Positions 23,516-34,667 of a stretch of DNA of 64,000 nucleotides are shown piece after piece. Within the stretch, counting starts at the first letter, position 1, and each line of letters begins with the position of its first letter. The position numbers and the translations under genes were made by a program. The notes under the pieces are model-generated. The model was not told the origin of the DNA. It searched no databases and was given only the letters and a program-made list of their open reading frames with translations. Source of the stretch: Branchipolynoe longqiensis. Taxonomy: Eukaryota; Annelida; Polychaeta; Phyllodocida; Polynoidae. The stretch lies in the NCBI GenBank assembly GCA_030323885.1, contig CM059198.1, positions 76,221,045 to 76,285,044 on the forward strand. The letters run 5' to 3'.

Positions 23516-24289
23516 TTGTTATCCTCAGAATTCCATAACTAAACCGATTTAGTGCTCATATGAGGTATATTATTTGGATAACCAGTATTAAATGTTCTAT
23601 AATTATTATAACTAAGCTGTTAATTGGGTTATTAAATTGATAAAATATGCAATAAATGTTTTGGGTGCTTTTTAAAATTGTTTAAATGCATAGGTCTAGA
23701 GTATTATTATACCATGTCCATGGTGGTAGTTGTATGGTACCTCAGGACAGCACTATAAGGCCACATGACGTGAGCACTGCCACAAACACGGAGCCATCCT
23801 AATATGACCTGAGACGTTGTAATCTGCAATCACTCACTCCATATTATAATTCAATCTGGTAACGGTATCAAAACCTCATTGAAAGCCAAGCAAAAGCACA
23901 TGACAGATTTATGAAAACCAATTACCGCAATAAATGATCAACACCCCCAACCCGGCTGACAGAGCATGCATGCGTCACCATTACAGTGGTGGTAGGGAGT
24001 CATTGAAAGAAATTAGAATAAGAAAGCCTTTTATCTTGGGTGTTGTAATGATGCTCCAGTTTCAACAGTGTATAAGCCTTTCTAGGTCCCTCTTCACTCG
24101 TGGTGCTATACACTACAACCACGTTGCACCAAGCTCGGTTAAACCAAACAATCGGTTAATCCTAACTTTTTTCGGCGGCCCGTCAAAATACTACCATTTA
24201 TCGTATAAAAAAAGTTGGTTAAACCAAAGTCGGTTAATCCAAACAAAATTGTCGGACCCCAGCCCACTACCGGTATGGTTAACCAAACT

Positions 24290-24380
24290 TTCATGTATAC
24301 ATATATACATACATTTATACACATATATAAATATATACATACATTTATACACATATATAAATAGATACATATATATAGTT
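24290..24380. repeat. ATAC/ATATAA microsatellite
   Basis: TATACATACATTTATACACA appears twice in tandem within AT-rich simple sequence. Confidence 0.9.
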
Positions 24381-24384
24381 GCTG

Positions 24385-24505
24385 ACCCACTTGTAGACCA
24401 GGCCGTCGGCATTATGACCTGAAATGCCACAGTCACATTATCCTGATACTATGCTGACCAGTTCTTGCCCTATCTTATTAATGATGAGTGTAAAGCTAGG
24501 TAGCA
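24385..24505 (-). mobile_element. SINE body fragment
   Basis: Internal part of the main SINE in minus orientation (complement of GGTCATAATGCCGACGGCC and neighbours). It lies about 30 bp from an oppositely oriented SINE. Confidence 0.7.
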
Positions 24506-24533
24506 TAACCTGGCTTTCATTCCTGCTTATATA

Positions 24534-24786
24534 CACAGTCAAACCAATGACTTTAACATTGGTACTTGTCGCTTCCTAGCCTGGTACTTGGCATTAACAG
24601 GCTAGGGCATGCACTGGTTAGCTCAGTGTCAGGATAATTAGACTGAGTGGGATCTTAGGTCATGGTGCTGGCGGCCTGACTTCCGAGTGGGGCAGCACTA
24701 TAAAGTCACCATGAGTGCGCACTGTCACAAATCTGTACCAGTCCTGATGACCTTAGATGTTGCTAGGACGTAAAACAACAAACACA
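24534..24786 (+). mobile_element. SINE lacking the tRNA head
   Basis: Starts in AGTCAAACCAATGACTTTAAC and runs to GATGTTGCTAGGACGTAAAA plus CAACAAACAC. With the previous feature it forms an inverted SINE pair that could fold. Confidence 0.8.
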
Positions 24787-24789
24787 CCA

Positions 24790-26004
24790 AACTGATTCTT
24801 TTTCTTTTCATGAAGGTAATTTTTAAATGGTACAGATTTTGGCATTCTGATTGCAAATATAATAACGGTGAATTGGTCTATTAGTCTCTGAGTTATGATT
24901 TTTTTTTTAATATTTAGTTGGTGCCCTTAATTTTAGACAGATTTTTCATCATTTTTTAAACATGTTATTTTAGTATTTTTATTCAGAGTCAGACCCAACA
25001 ATTAAATATTTGTTGAGCAATTTGACATCAAACATGGCAAATTGTACATGTTAATCCTAACATGCGTAATTCACAGGGCGAAGGCGGGGCCAACATGAAT
25101 GGCTATCGTGGCGCCATCTATAGGACACCCTGGAATTAATAACTACTGGCCCGGCACCCCCACGCCCCATGGTGGATCCACCCCGAACTAGCGTCCGCCA
25201 CCGCCTCCAGGGCCCTAACGGCTCCATCCTCCTGGGAGTAAAAAATCCCGCCAAAACGATCACGTGACCAAACCCCGCCAGGTTCAAACCACACAACCGC
25301 CTAACCACCGGACACAAGAACACCTACCCTTTCTTCGGTCACCCACCCACACCGCTGGAAGACATGTGACGGGTAGGGTTGAGGGTTCGAGTTTTAATTT
25401 GAGATATTTTTGGTTCTATTTGAGATATTGACTTGATTTTTGTACCAAAGTGATCAGAACACAAATATCTATAATGTGATCACAGTGTCAAGTTTAAGCT
25501 ATAGCCACATGCAATTAAAAATATATATAATTAGCATACCCATCCTATGGTTAAGTCAAAAGTGCTGAGAGTGGTTAACAATCTACACAACTTTGTAGAG
25601 AAAGAATTTTTCTATGTAATATTTTTTTCATGAAAGATATTTGGTAAAATCAGGTTTTACATTTGTTGCAAATTTTTCAAACCTCCGTTTCTTTTAATTT
25701 TCCCCACCCTAACTTGGCCATAATGGATACAAAACTAAAGCCAGAGATCTCCACTTTACTGTGAACGTGGTTATTTTTGGTTCTGACAGACTCACAGCAC
25801 ACAACGTTCAAAGAGTGCTCGTGTGCTGAGAGTAAGTCTGCCATTTTTCCAATGGCTAGTCAACATCAGCAACCACTACTAATTATTAACATTTAAGAAG
25901 GCTAAACAAAAATTAAACGACGGTTTGGGGAATTTAAAGCAGGGTAAAATCCATTCAGGGAATGCCAGGGGTGGAGGTGGACATGAGTAACTGGCCAACA
26001 AGAG
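24790..26004. other. No gene recognised
   Basis: AT-rich, except for a GC-richer block at 25070-25345. That block has an open minus-strand frame but no domain pattern or clear splice context. Confidence 0.4.
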
Positions 26005-26765
26005 GGTTTTGTTTGTTATTTTACGCCCTAGCAACATCTAAGGTCATCAGGATGGGTGCCGACGTGTGACAGTGCGCAATCATGGCGACTTTATAGTGTT
26101 GCTCCAGTGGGAGACCAGGCTGCCAGCATCATTACCATATAACCCATAGTCATTAAATTATCCTGGTACTGTGCAAACCAGTCCTTGTCCTATCCTTTTA
26201 ATGCCGAGCATCAGGCTAGGAAGCGACAAGCATCAATTTTATTAGATAAAAGATTCACCCGATACTTGTAGTCCGCGGGTGATAACCAGCCTTATATAAA
26301 AACGGTCGAAAAATTGGGCTAATGAAATGAGTCTTTATGAGAGCCTAATTTCACAATCTAAGAAGCAACATTTATTCTTTGTATATGTCTTCATGTTAAC
26401 CCGCTACTCTTGAGTTGGAAAATATAATAAAACATATACTTTAATGCAATTTAAAAGTGAAATCGATGGCGTTCTCTGGCCGCCAGCTTGTCTTTTTGCA
26501 TTCTCTCCCATTTCACCAACTCTGTGCTAATATAAGTAACCAATTGACACTGGTGCCAGGCATTCTCCTTGTTGTTCCATACTAACGCTATTTTCGCCCG
26601 TATTTAGACTAGGTTGTAGTTCACCCCTGTACTGGAAGTACGGGGTGAATCTTTTATCTACAATTTTTTAAGTCATTGGTTTGACCCGGCTGGGGTTAGA
26701 ACTCTCAACCGTCCGCATGGGAAGCCTGCGCTCTAACGATAAGGCCACCGCATCTGGTATGACCA
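26005..26765 (-). mobile_element. SINE interrupted by a TIR element
   Basis: The tail and body occupy 26005-26242 and the head, with a decayed B box (GGGGTTAGAACTC) and A box, resumes at 26661-26765. The two parts join at CAATTTTTTAAGTCATTGG as in other SINE copies, which defines the inserted element precisely. Confidence 0.85.
26243..26660. mobile_element. TIR element with 9-bp target duplication, copy 1 (418 bp)
   Basis: Inverted ends TAGATAAAAGATTCACCC and GGGTGAATCTTTTATCTA. The host SINE is duplicated as CAATTTTAT (26234-26242) and CAATTTTTT (26661-26669), eight of nine bases matching. Nine-base duplications are typical of Mutator-like elements, so a MULE-derived MITE is the best guess. 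It has no transposase. Related copies are at 51028-52146 and 52168-53333. Confidence 0.75.
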
Positions 26766-26934
26766 ACAAAAGGGAGGTTGTCTTTGTAATGTGACTGGGT
26801 TCTACAAACTCAGTATAAGCCATTCGGCGCATTTAATATTATGGAATGCAAACCGAGCACGGCATGCGTGCTGACCACTTGAGCACTGCACTGAGGTCAA
26901 TTTACAGGCCAGACACAAAGCTTATATAATCTCT

Positions 26935-27022
26935 AAAGCTGCACAGTCCGATGAAAACATCAAATTTTCAAAACCAAAGCAATTATCTAAATTTGATTCT
27001 ACATATCTAACTTAGATACTAG
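26935..27022 (+). mobile_element. TTAA-type TIR element, left part of a split copy
   Basis: Carries AAGCTGCACAGTCCGATG and the following 70 bp of the 13911-14265 family, up to AACTTAGATACTAG. The family sequence resumes at 40795. Confidence 0.75.
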
Positions 27023-27689
27023 TAGGTATCCCAACTCCCACACTAATCCTACCGGAATATACGCATAGAGCCTTAAAATGCATCATTTTCAATCTGTCGG
27101 TGTGCTCTAAGTTGTAGATCAATTCAAATAAAAAATACATCAAAATAAAGCTTTATGTTTCTTCTTTCCAATAATCCTATCTATATTAGGATATGAATTT
27201 GGTAACTGGTAGAAAACCAATACTTTGTCAACCCTATTTATGCAGAAAATTAACTTTTGTTTCAACTACATTGTGCATGAATTTTTGCACTGCTCTCTTT
27301 TGCGCTGATTGATGATCATGTCAATGGTTTCATTTTGTAGCCAATACTACTGGCCAGAGTTTCGTATTTTCTTAATTAAAAAATTCTTTGGTCAGATCTA
27401 TTTAAAATTTAATTTGTTCAAATAACCACAATTTCAAAAGAGAACAGTGTATAATAATGATTTTTACATGAAAATATTATTTTCTGAATAAGAACAACTT
27501 CATCACCATTCTTAGCAATGAACCGCCATGAAAGTTGCATGGTCCGATGCAATATAATTTTGTCAAAATTAGAACTACATACATTTGATCCTATATATGT
27601 ATTTGGGACAGCATATACAGAATAACCCGTCCACCTCACCCCTTTGGACACTCACTTTGAAACACCCATTATGCAGGGAGACCATTAAC

Positions 27690-27829
27690 CAGGATACAGG
27701 ATATTTTTGATCAATTGCATGGTGCTAACATTTTTACCACCATTGACCTTAAATCTGGTTATTGGCAGGTAATGGTAGATGAGGAAAGTAGACCAAAAAC
27801 AGCTATTAACACTACAGGTTCGAGTACGT
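27690..27829 (+). pseudogene. Ty3/gypsy reverse transcriptase fragment, N-terminal part
   Basis: Translates to a gypsy RT finger/palm segment with FTTIDLKSGYWQV, which contains the first catalytic Asp region, then EESRPKTAI. It is broken after the NTTG region by an LTR-like insertion at 27830. The next palm segment with YLDD resumes at about 28763. Confidence 0.85.
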
Positions 27830-28295
27830 TGTAAAATTGTCCGATATAATACATGTGAACCGAGGTGAAGTTACTATAATAAATTACAAACTGTCTATAT
27901 AATGATAAATGTTAAATTATAAAAACCCAAAGGCATATGAGGGATGTGTGAACTTGGTAAACTATTATTCATTAGGTATAGAATTTGTATATTGAATAGT
28001 CTTTGAGAGGGAGTGTCACTTCCAAGCCTGGCTAGGAACAGTCTTTGGAAGAGTCACCTCACATGCCCCCTCCCCCCCCCCACATGGTATTGTTATGATC
28101 ATTGACCACTGCATTGTACTCTGATTGGAGGAGTGAGTCATGTGACCACTGCATTGTACTGTGATTGATGAATAGGATCATGTGACAACGGCCATCTTGA
28201 ATCTTGAGAACCTATATAAGCAATAAACCAGAGAGTCTCATTCTCTTACTTTTCATTCTTACCCTGTTTTCCTTCATTACCTGTAGTGCTTTCAC
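27830..28295 (+). mobile_element. Solo LTR-like sequence inside the gypsy gene
   Basis: Starts TGTAAAATTGTCCGATA, as at 17721, and has CCTATATAAGCAATAAACC, then GAGTCTCATTCTC and ATTACCTGTAGTG. Its 3' end abuts a LINE fragment, so the right border is approximate. The C run at 28073-28082 lies in the same position as in the other LTR copies. Confidence 0.65.
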
Positions 28296-28319
28296 TTGAC
28301 CTATTTACACCACCCACAC

Positions 28320-28762
28320 CACCAGCCGGCACGTTTACACCTGGGCCCCCTTCTGTTTTTAATCTTTATAAATGATTTACCCCAACTATCAGAGGATGCA
28401 ACATTCACATTATTTGCAGACGATGCAGCACTCACAGTACACAATAAAGATTTCCAAATAGCAACCGATCAGGTTCGGACAGTGCTGACCAGGGTTAACC
28501 TGTGGTGTAGTGAAAACAAACTATCCCTTAACACCAATAAAACTGAGTTTGTCATTTATGGCACCAAAGCAAGGAAGGCAAGAGCATAACCCATGACACT
28601 GCATATTGGTGGAAACCAAATTAAGGAGGCAAGTGCATACAAGTACTTAGGAACAGTGATTGATTCTACCTTAAATGGGAATCAACAGCTGGCTAGACTA
28701 ACTCAATCATTGGCACTAAAAATGACTACAAGCAGGAAGATGCAAAGCTGTATTCCAAAGAA
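28320..28762 (+). pseudogene. Non-LTR (LINE) reverse transcriptase fragment
   Basis: Encodes GPLLFLIFINDLP followed by the catalytic FADDAAL motif, then SENKLSLNTNKTEF and, after a stop near 28587, AYKYLGTVID. This order is typical of LINE RT palm and thumb. The rest of ORF2, with endonuclease, is missing. The fragment lies between two pieces of a gypsy pol gene. Confidence 0.85.
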
Positions 28763-28910
28763 GGATGAATCTAATCTTTGCAGAATATTTAGGAAAATGT
28801 TGTTTGATTTATTTGGATGATATTATAATTTATTCACCTAATGAGGAAAATCATCAAAAAGATGTAGCAATCATTTTGACCATATTACAGGATAATAATA
28901 TGACTGTTAA
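28763..28910 (+). pseudogene. Ty3/gypsy RT fragment with YLDD motif
   Basis: The frame through 28800 reads LIYLDDIIIYS, the gypsy catalytic YxDD motif, then NEENHQKDVAIIL. It stops at a TTAA site where another element is inserted, and the gypsy frame continues after 30718. Confidence 0.85.
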
Positions 28911-29441
28911 CCCTTTCAGACTTACATTTTTTGGCTAAAAACAATGCCTAGGTGATGTATTTATTTCAGGGAACATTAATATTTCATCTCCGAGGTGGGG
29001 AAATGTAAAAAAGATTTCATGGAAATAAGATAAAGACCCAATACATTATACATTTATTGAAAGCTGGATGAATTTCCTATCCAGCCATGTATATTTTATT
29101 ATGATATTCACAAACAGGCTAATGCAAGGTACTATGGAAAAAATTTGAAAATTTTAAATCAGTGAATACAAATTTTAAAATGATTGCAAAAGGAAAATGC
29201 TTCCATATATTTGAATAAAAATACTGTTTTCACAAGCCAGAATAACCCCTTGGAAGAGTCAACAAGTTGTTTCACTGCTAAATCTGATGTGGCTATTATC
29301 TACAATCATATATGTGTACGATCAACAATAAGAAAAACGTCAGAAAATAAATCTGTTGCCACTAGGAGTACACTAAAAGTCATCCAGTGAATGGTAAAAT
29401 GTTATAAGCTTTTACCCAACTACCTAAGTAAAGAATACAAT

Positions 29442-29447
<6 letters not shown>

Positions 29448-29473
<26 letters not shown>
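29448..29473. repeat. GCAA microsatellite
   Basis: Six to seven AGCA units just upstream of the SINE at 29511. Confidence 0.9.
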
Positions 29474-29474
<1 letters not shown>

Positions 29475-29510
29475 TCTCCATATATTCACTGCTATGTTAC
29501 AATTTAGACC

Positions 29511-30622
29511 AGACGGGATGGCCGAATGAGTTAGAGCGTCCGTCTCCCGTGCTGGTAGATCGTGGGTTCGAACCCCAGTCGACTGAAACCAATGACTTAA
29601 AAAGGGATACTTGTTACTTCCTAGCCAGGCGCTCGGCATTATTAGGACATGGCAAGGAGTGGTGTGCTCAGTGTCAGGATAATGTGACTGAGTGGGATAT
29701 GAGGTCATGGTGCCAGAGGCCTGGGCCTGTATGCAGGAGTCGGTGGTAGCGGCTTTTGGTGTTAGCGCGTAAACCCCGGGTAGCTATCACCGAGCAAGGG
29801 AAGTATGTCAGGTGGTATTCAGGAGCAGGTAACACTTACATTATAGCTAAACGTGAATTTATTTATAGATTTGGGAATTCCCTCCAGTCAACGATATGAA
29901 TAACGCCGCCAATGTGGCGGCGGCCTTAATATTGCTTCGAATTTAGGGTTAATTTGATTAAATTTCACTTATGGCGTATGTAATTCTGTTAAATATGACA
30001 GCATTTAATAGATTTGGGCTAATATATATAGCCGGCGATACGGCGGCGGCCATATTTAGTTGATGTTGGACAGTATGGATATCGACGTCGCTGTGGCAGC
30101 GGCGATTTGTTTACTTTACATTCATCGATTCGACACTATTAATATCGCCGCCAATGCGGCGGTAGCGTTAATAACGGTTCGAATTTAGGGTTAAATTGAT
30201 CAAATTTCACTTATTGCGTATGTAATTCTGTTAAATATGATCGCATTGAATAGATTTGGGCCTAAAATATTCTTCTATACCTGCTCTTTACCAGGGGTAG
30301 CGTACCACCGTTTAAGGTTTTGGTGTTAGGCCTATCACCCACTCGTGCATACCACTTTTCGCCGCTACCCGGGAAATTCCTGCCTACAACCGTTTTGGCT
30401 CGCTAGCACCGAATACCACCGACTCCTGCATAGGGCAAGGACTGGTTAGCTCAATGTCAGGATAAGGTGACTGAGTGGGATATCAATCAGGTCATGGTGC
30501 TGGCGGCCTGGTATCCAAGTGGGGCAGCACTATAAAGTTGCCATGAGTGCGCACTGTCACAAGTCGGTACCCGTCCTGATATGACCTTAGATGTTGTAGG
30601 ATGTAAAACAACAAACAAACAT
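29511..30622 (+). mobile_element. tRNA-derived SINE split by a MITE
   Basis: ACAATTTAGACC flanks the unit at 29499-29510 and 30623-30634, a 12-bp target duplication. The head carries GGCCGAATGAGTTAGAGCG and GGTTCGAACCCC. The body is interrupted at about 29725, resumes at about 30437, and ends CAACAAACAAAC. About 75-80 bp of SINE body appear on both sides of the interruption at roughly 85 percent similarity, which a simple insertion would not explain. Confidence 0.8.
29725..30436. mobile_element. MITE with CGCCGCCAATGCGGCGG-type core
   Basis: Inverted ends contain TATGCAGGAGTCGGTGGTA on both strands. The interior holds three blocks like ATCGCCGCCAATGCGGCGG and duplicated AATTTCACTTATTGCGTATG with TTCTGTTAAATATGA. 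A relative lies at 60845-61632. No coding sequence. Confidence 0.7.
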
Positions 30623-30718
30623 ACAATTTAGACCATTGTACGGAAAATCACGTACTGAAGTCACAATGGCTTTTCATATTCGTACGGATTATTCCGTACC
30701 AAAGTCTGAAAGGGTTCA

Positions 30719-31130
30719 GGAATCTAAATGTGAATTTGGAGTAGCTAAAGTAAAACTCTTGGGTTACGTTGTTATGTGCAGCAGGATTAAAACCGGATCC
30801 TGAAAAAATTATTGCAATTAGACATATGGCTTCTCCGACTAGTAAAAACGAAGTAAGACGTTTGCTAGGGTCAGCAGGGTATTATCGACAATTAATTCCT
30901 AACTATGCTGATGTTGTAGCTCCTATAACTTATTTGACTAGTGATGTGATATATGCGTATCGTACTGTATCTTCTGATAGTACAGGTTTTTCTCCTTTCT
31001 TTCTAACCTACGGTAGACATCCAGGTACGAAACATAGTTCATTTTTGTATCGATCAACAGGTACAACGGATTCAAACTTAGGTTATTGGAATAGACGAAT
31101 TGTCCATAACTTTAGGAGGCTGTCGAAAAT
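30719..31130 (+). pseudogene. Ty3/gypsy RT C-terminus fused to integrase C-terminus
   Basis: The first part reads ESKCEFG, a frameshift, then GLKPDPEKIIAIRHM and NEVRRLLGSAGYYR, the RT thumb region. At about 30945 it jumps into integrase (DSTGFSPFFLTYGRHPGT), so RNase H and most of integrase are deleted. It continues the pol gene begun at 27690. Confidence 0.8.
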
Positions 31131-31470
31131 ATAATATTGCTCATCTGAGGAGGAAGGCGAATGCAATTAAATTAACTCAGGGTGATAAAGTTGTTTTGTT
31201 AGTTAATGAATCGTGACCCGTAAAGAGGAAATACGATCCAGGATACATGGTGGTTAGATCACGAGGTTCAGTCGTGACCGTGGTAGGACCTAAGAATGAT
31301 CGAAAAATTGTTAACCGAGATAAAATTAGAATAGTGGATTCTAATATAATTTGGGATGATTTGAGACCTAGATTAATGCGTACAGAGAGGATAAAAGGTA
31401 CAGCGCGACCATTGCCATTCGATCCAATGATTTTGGCCAGGATAGACGCACTACTGTATTTTTGGTGAAT
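31131..31470 (+). pseudogene. Gypsy integrase C-terminal (GPY/F-like) region
   Basis: Reads YNIAHLRRKANA and GDKVVLLVNES, a stop, then YDPGYMVVRSRGSVVTVVG and VNRDKIRIVD. This resembles the small barrel that ends gypsy integrases. It is followed by Lys/Arg-rich sequence with no clear 3' LTR. Confidence 0.65.
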
Positions 31471-31611
31471 AAAACAAAACAAAAACCTAAACTAATACAT
31501 TCACGAGAAATTGGTACTGGAGCTGTTACGCGCCAACAGGCACGGAATGTGGATTCAATAATTGGTCGTTATAATTTATTCAATAGGATTGACCAATCAC
31601 AGCAAAGAACG

Positions 31612-31680
31612 CCGCGGAAGGATGGACGAAGACGCGGAAGGATGGACGAGGACGCGGAAGGATGGACGAAGACACGGACG
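31612..31680. repeat. 21-bp tandem repeat
   Basis: Three units of GACGCGGAAGGATGGACGA. Confidence 0.9.
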
Positions 31681-31699
31681 ACTAAGTGCTTCGGCTCAA

Positions 31700-32777
31700 C
31701 CAAGAAGAAAATTCTTTGTTTCTGCGCCACTAATACAGAATGATTGCGCCATACCTAACCATTGCGGTAATACGAAGCATGAACTAAAAATAGTGCAAGT
31801 CGACAGCTTCAAAACTGCTCAACAGGGTTTGCGAGGTTTAGTCATAAGAAATGTTTATATTCCTAACTAAACTTGCACCAGTTTGGACGCGTTGTGATGT
31901 AAGTTGCGCCACTAATAAATGTTACTAATTCATTAGAATTACAGTCATGTTTTGATGGGATTGAAAACACAGTAAGTAGCATTGCTATAGTAAGATAATA
32001 GACACTTTTACTTACGAATGCTTCTGCTTACATTTCAGGTTGGATGATTTGTATGAGTTGGAAAAATTAGTATTAACATGGTAGGAATTGCATAGACATT
32101 GTCGTGTACATCCATGTACTAATTAATCTTGTTATTCTACCGTGACATAGACTGAAAAACGTACACCTGTGGTGGGCGAGATGTCACATTAACAAATAAC
32201 AGATCGATTCTTTCCCATTGACTTTCTATTTATCTAGCTTAATTGTTTGTAGCTATGGCAAGTGTTATCGGACACTTGAAGTCATACGTAACGTGGTGGA
32301 GATGATGTCTTATTCAGTAGATCGAGCTGAAACTGTTTAGCTACTGGAAAAGCTATGACCTGTCACACGAATAACTGAAATGCTCGGTATTATTAAATTA
32401 ATACTCGATAAGCTCTGTTAATGCTATTTGAGCTCTAGATTTGTTTTCAGGGTAGACTAAGCAGGTTTAAGAAGTGATACTCTTAGAGCGGTGATCAATG
32501 CAATTATTCAAAGATGTTATATGCTTTTGTTGGGACACACCATTGAGAGTGCATTAACTTTTCTTAGTTCCAAAAATCTTTCTCTTTGGAATGTGCAGGA
32601 CCATAGCTGCTTAACACAACACCTTGATTCTTGTAATACTGTATTAGTCATAGTGAATTCTCAAATCCTGAAAATTTATTCCAGACTACTAATCTAGGTA
32701 CTCTTTTCATACTCTGCATACTCACGGCGAAAAAAGTGAATGCAAATAGTCGACACAGTTCTTCTATTCGGAATTGG
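31700..32777. other. No gene assigned; possible spliced remnant
   Basis: A GT...AG-bounded segment (ACACA|GTAAGT near 31970 to CATTTCAG|GTTGG near 32039) looks intron-like, but joining the flanks gives no sustained reading frame. It may be the 3' part of the retroelement or a host pseudogene. Confidence 0.3.
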
Positions 32778-32790
32778 ATAACTTCTTCGC

Positions 32791-33126
32791 AACCAGACGG
32801 AATGGCCGAATGAGTTAGAGCGTCCGTCTCCCGTGCCGGTAGATCGTGGGTTCGAGTCCCGGTCGAGTCAAACCAATGACTTTAAAATTGATACTTGTTG
32901 CTTCCTAGCCAGGCGCTCGGCATTATTAGGATAGGGCAAGGACTGGTGTGCTCAGTGTCAGGATAATGTCACTGAGTGGGATACCAGGTCATGGTGCCGG
33001 CGGCCTGGTTTCCCAGTGGGACAGCACTATAAAGTCGCCATGAGTGCGCACCGTCACAAGTCGGTACCCGTCCTGATATGACCTTAGATGTTGCTAGGAC
33101 GTAAAAACAACAAACAAACAAACAAG
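32791..33126 (+). mobile_element. Full-length tRNA-derived SINE, reference copy
   Basis: A 14-bp target duplication, GATAACTTCTTCGC, lies at 32777-32790 and 33126-33139 (the first G may belong to the tail). The tRNA-like head has GGCCGAATGAGTTAGAGCG (A box) and GGTTCGAGTCC (B box). The body has CTTCCTAGCCAGGCGCTCGG and TATAAAGTCGCCATGAGTGC, and the tail GATGTTGCTAGGACGTAAAA ends in (CAAA)n. Target duplication and tail show retroposition. This copy defines the 336-bp family used above. Confidence 0.92.
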
Positions 33127-33139
33127 ATAACTTCTTCGC

Positions 33140-34660
33140 GAGTATATGGTAATGTCGCTAAGTAATCAGAGCCGAGAAAGGGAGTATTATTTGGTGTTGA
33201 CGGCCACGCGCGCGAAGCGATTAAACAATTTTATTCAGCTTGACTGAAGCTGTATTTACAGATAATTTGACACGGTGTGAAGCGCAATTGGACAAAAGAT
33301 CAGCATGGGCATGACGTCATCGGTAGAAACTGTGGTAAAGTTTCGTCCATATGTTTATATTCTAATAAAAGCAGAACTAAATACCTAAGATACTTAGAAA
33401 CATGAAATAAATAAATTAAGATATCTAGACGATCTATTCTATATTACTACATGTATTACAAAACATATAAATGAATATAAAATTATGATATAATACAAAT
33501 TAAATTAACTTTTTTTAAACATTGTTATTTTCTATAAAGAGATTTATTCTATATATTGATATTATTTAATCATATAATATATATTATAACAATTATTTAT
33601 TTGATTAAAAATGAATACAAATAATATTCTTGAAGAATCTTATAGATGCAAACCAAAGCAGAGAGTAAATACTTGTAGACAACAATCATGAACAGTAGGG
33701 GAATAACTGTCTGATCCCTATGATCCGGGCCAGAACTGATCTTTCTGTATCCCCATGTTCATGACAGATAGGCTGGGTTTGTTTCGTTCAATTGTTAGGT
33801 CAAACGTATGGTTACTCTTGTGGATGTTGAATTCTAGACAGAAAAAATCTTCATAAATATTCCGTTAAGCAAAAAACTCTTGTTGATGCCTGGGGAGGTA
33901 TCAGATATACCATTGCATATGAAATGCTAAGGTATGGAGATCTTTTTCATTTATCTAAAGATGATCTGCAAGATTCTTCGTTTTTTTCCTATTGTTTGCT
34001 GAACGAGACATGTTATGCTTTCTACTGCTTATCAAGCAGAGAAGATGCCTGGGGAGGCACAAGTTAATGCCTATGGTATTGAAAGAACTAAATCATTCTC
34101 CACAAGAGCGACTGTTCGTTGGCAGGTCAGCTGAAATGATTATAGGCAATTCCTATTTTTTTTAAGATATATTTATTTCACTTCACAAGAGCGAGACCTC
34201 GAAACAGCAGGGCTATAAGATGAGATGATATATGTATTTTTTTTTATATGACCTCCAGATATATTTTTTTTTATATAATCACTTTTCGGAAGTGAACTGT
34301 TGGGAACAGCTGGGCCTAGAAATGATGATTATTATTTTTCTCATACACATACTGTGATCACTTGGGCCTAGAGAATGATTATGTGTGATGATTATTTTTT
34401 ACATTTATTTCACTTTGAAAGGGCAAGACTGTTAGAAACAGCAGGGCTAAAAAGATGAGATAATATTTTTTTTAATTGAGATCATAAGCAATTAAATAAA
34501 ATATATATCATACTATTATTTATTTAAATAATACAACTACAAAGCTATGTGGGTTTTACAAACCTATATTACATTACAAAACTGTGTATTGGTAGTAATA
34601 TACAATAAATGACATCTAGATACTATCAAACTAAAATTTCTTTGGATCTGGCCAAGAAAT
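33140..34660. other. AT-rich, no gene recognised
   Basis: Contains two or three related blocks of about 120 bp around 34160-34460 with GCAAGACTGTTAGAAACAGC-like and GGGCCTAGA words. These suggest an old tandem or inverted repeat. No exon or known element was identified. Confidence 0.45.
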
Positions 34661-34667
34661 TCCTTAC

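Larger units (their letters stand above)
28911..30714. mobile_element. TTAA-site TIR element inserted in gypsy pol
   Basis: Ends CCCTTTCAGACTT and AAGTCTGAAAGGG are inverted. The left flank is TTAA (28907-28910) and the right flank TTCA (30715-30718), one base off. Removing the element and one target copy restores a single gypsy reading frame, which confirms the borders. This fits a non-autonomous piggyBac-like element, although CCC-starting ends are the only family hint. It contains a SINE and a MITE. Confidence 0.75.

Noticed and set aside
25057..25323. Minus-strand exon candidate in a GC-richer block
   Set aside because: No recognisable motif and no convincing acceptor/donor pair.
27690..31470. 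Intact gypsy element
   Set aside because: RNase H, most of integrase, gag and paired LTRs are missing, and three insertions plus frameshifts break the gene.
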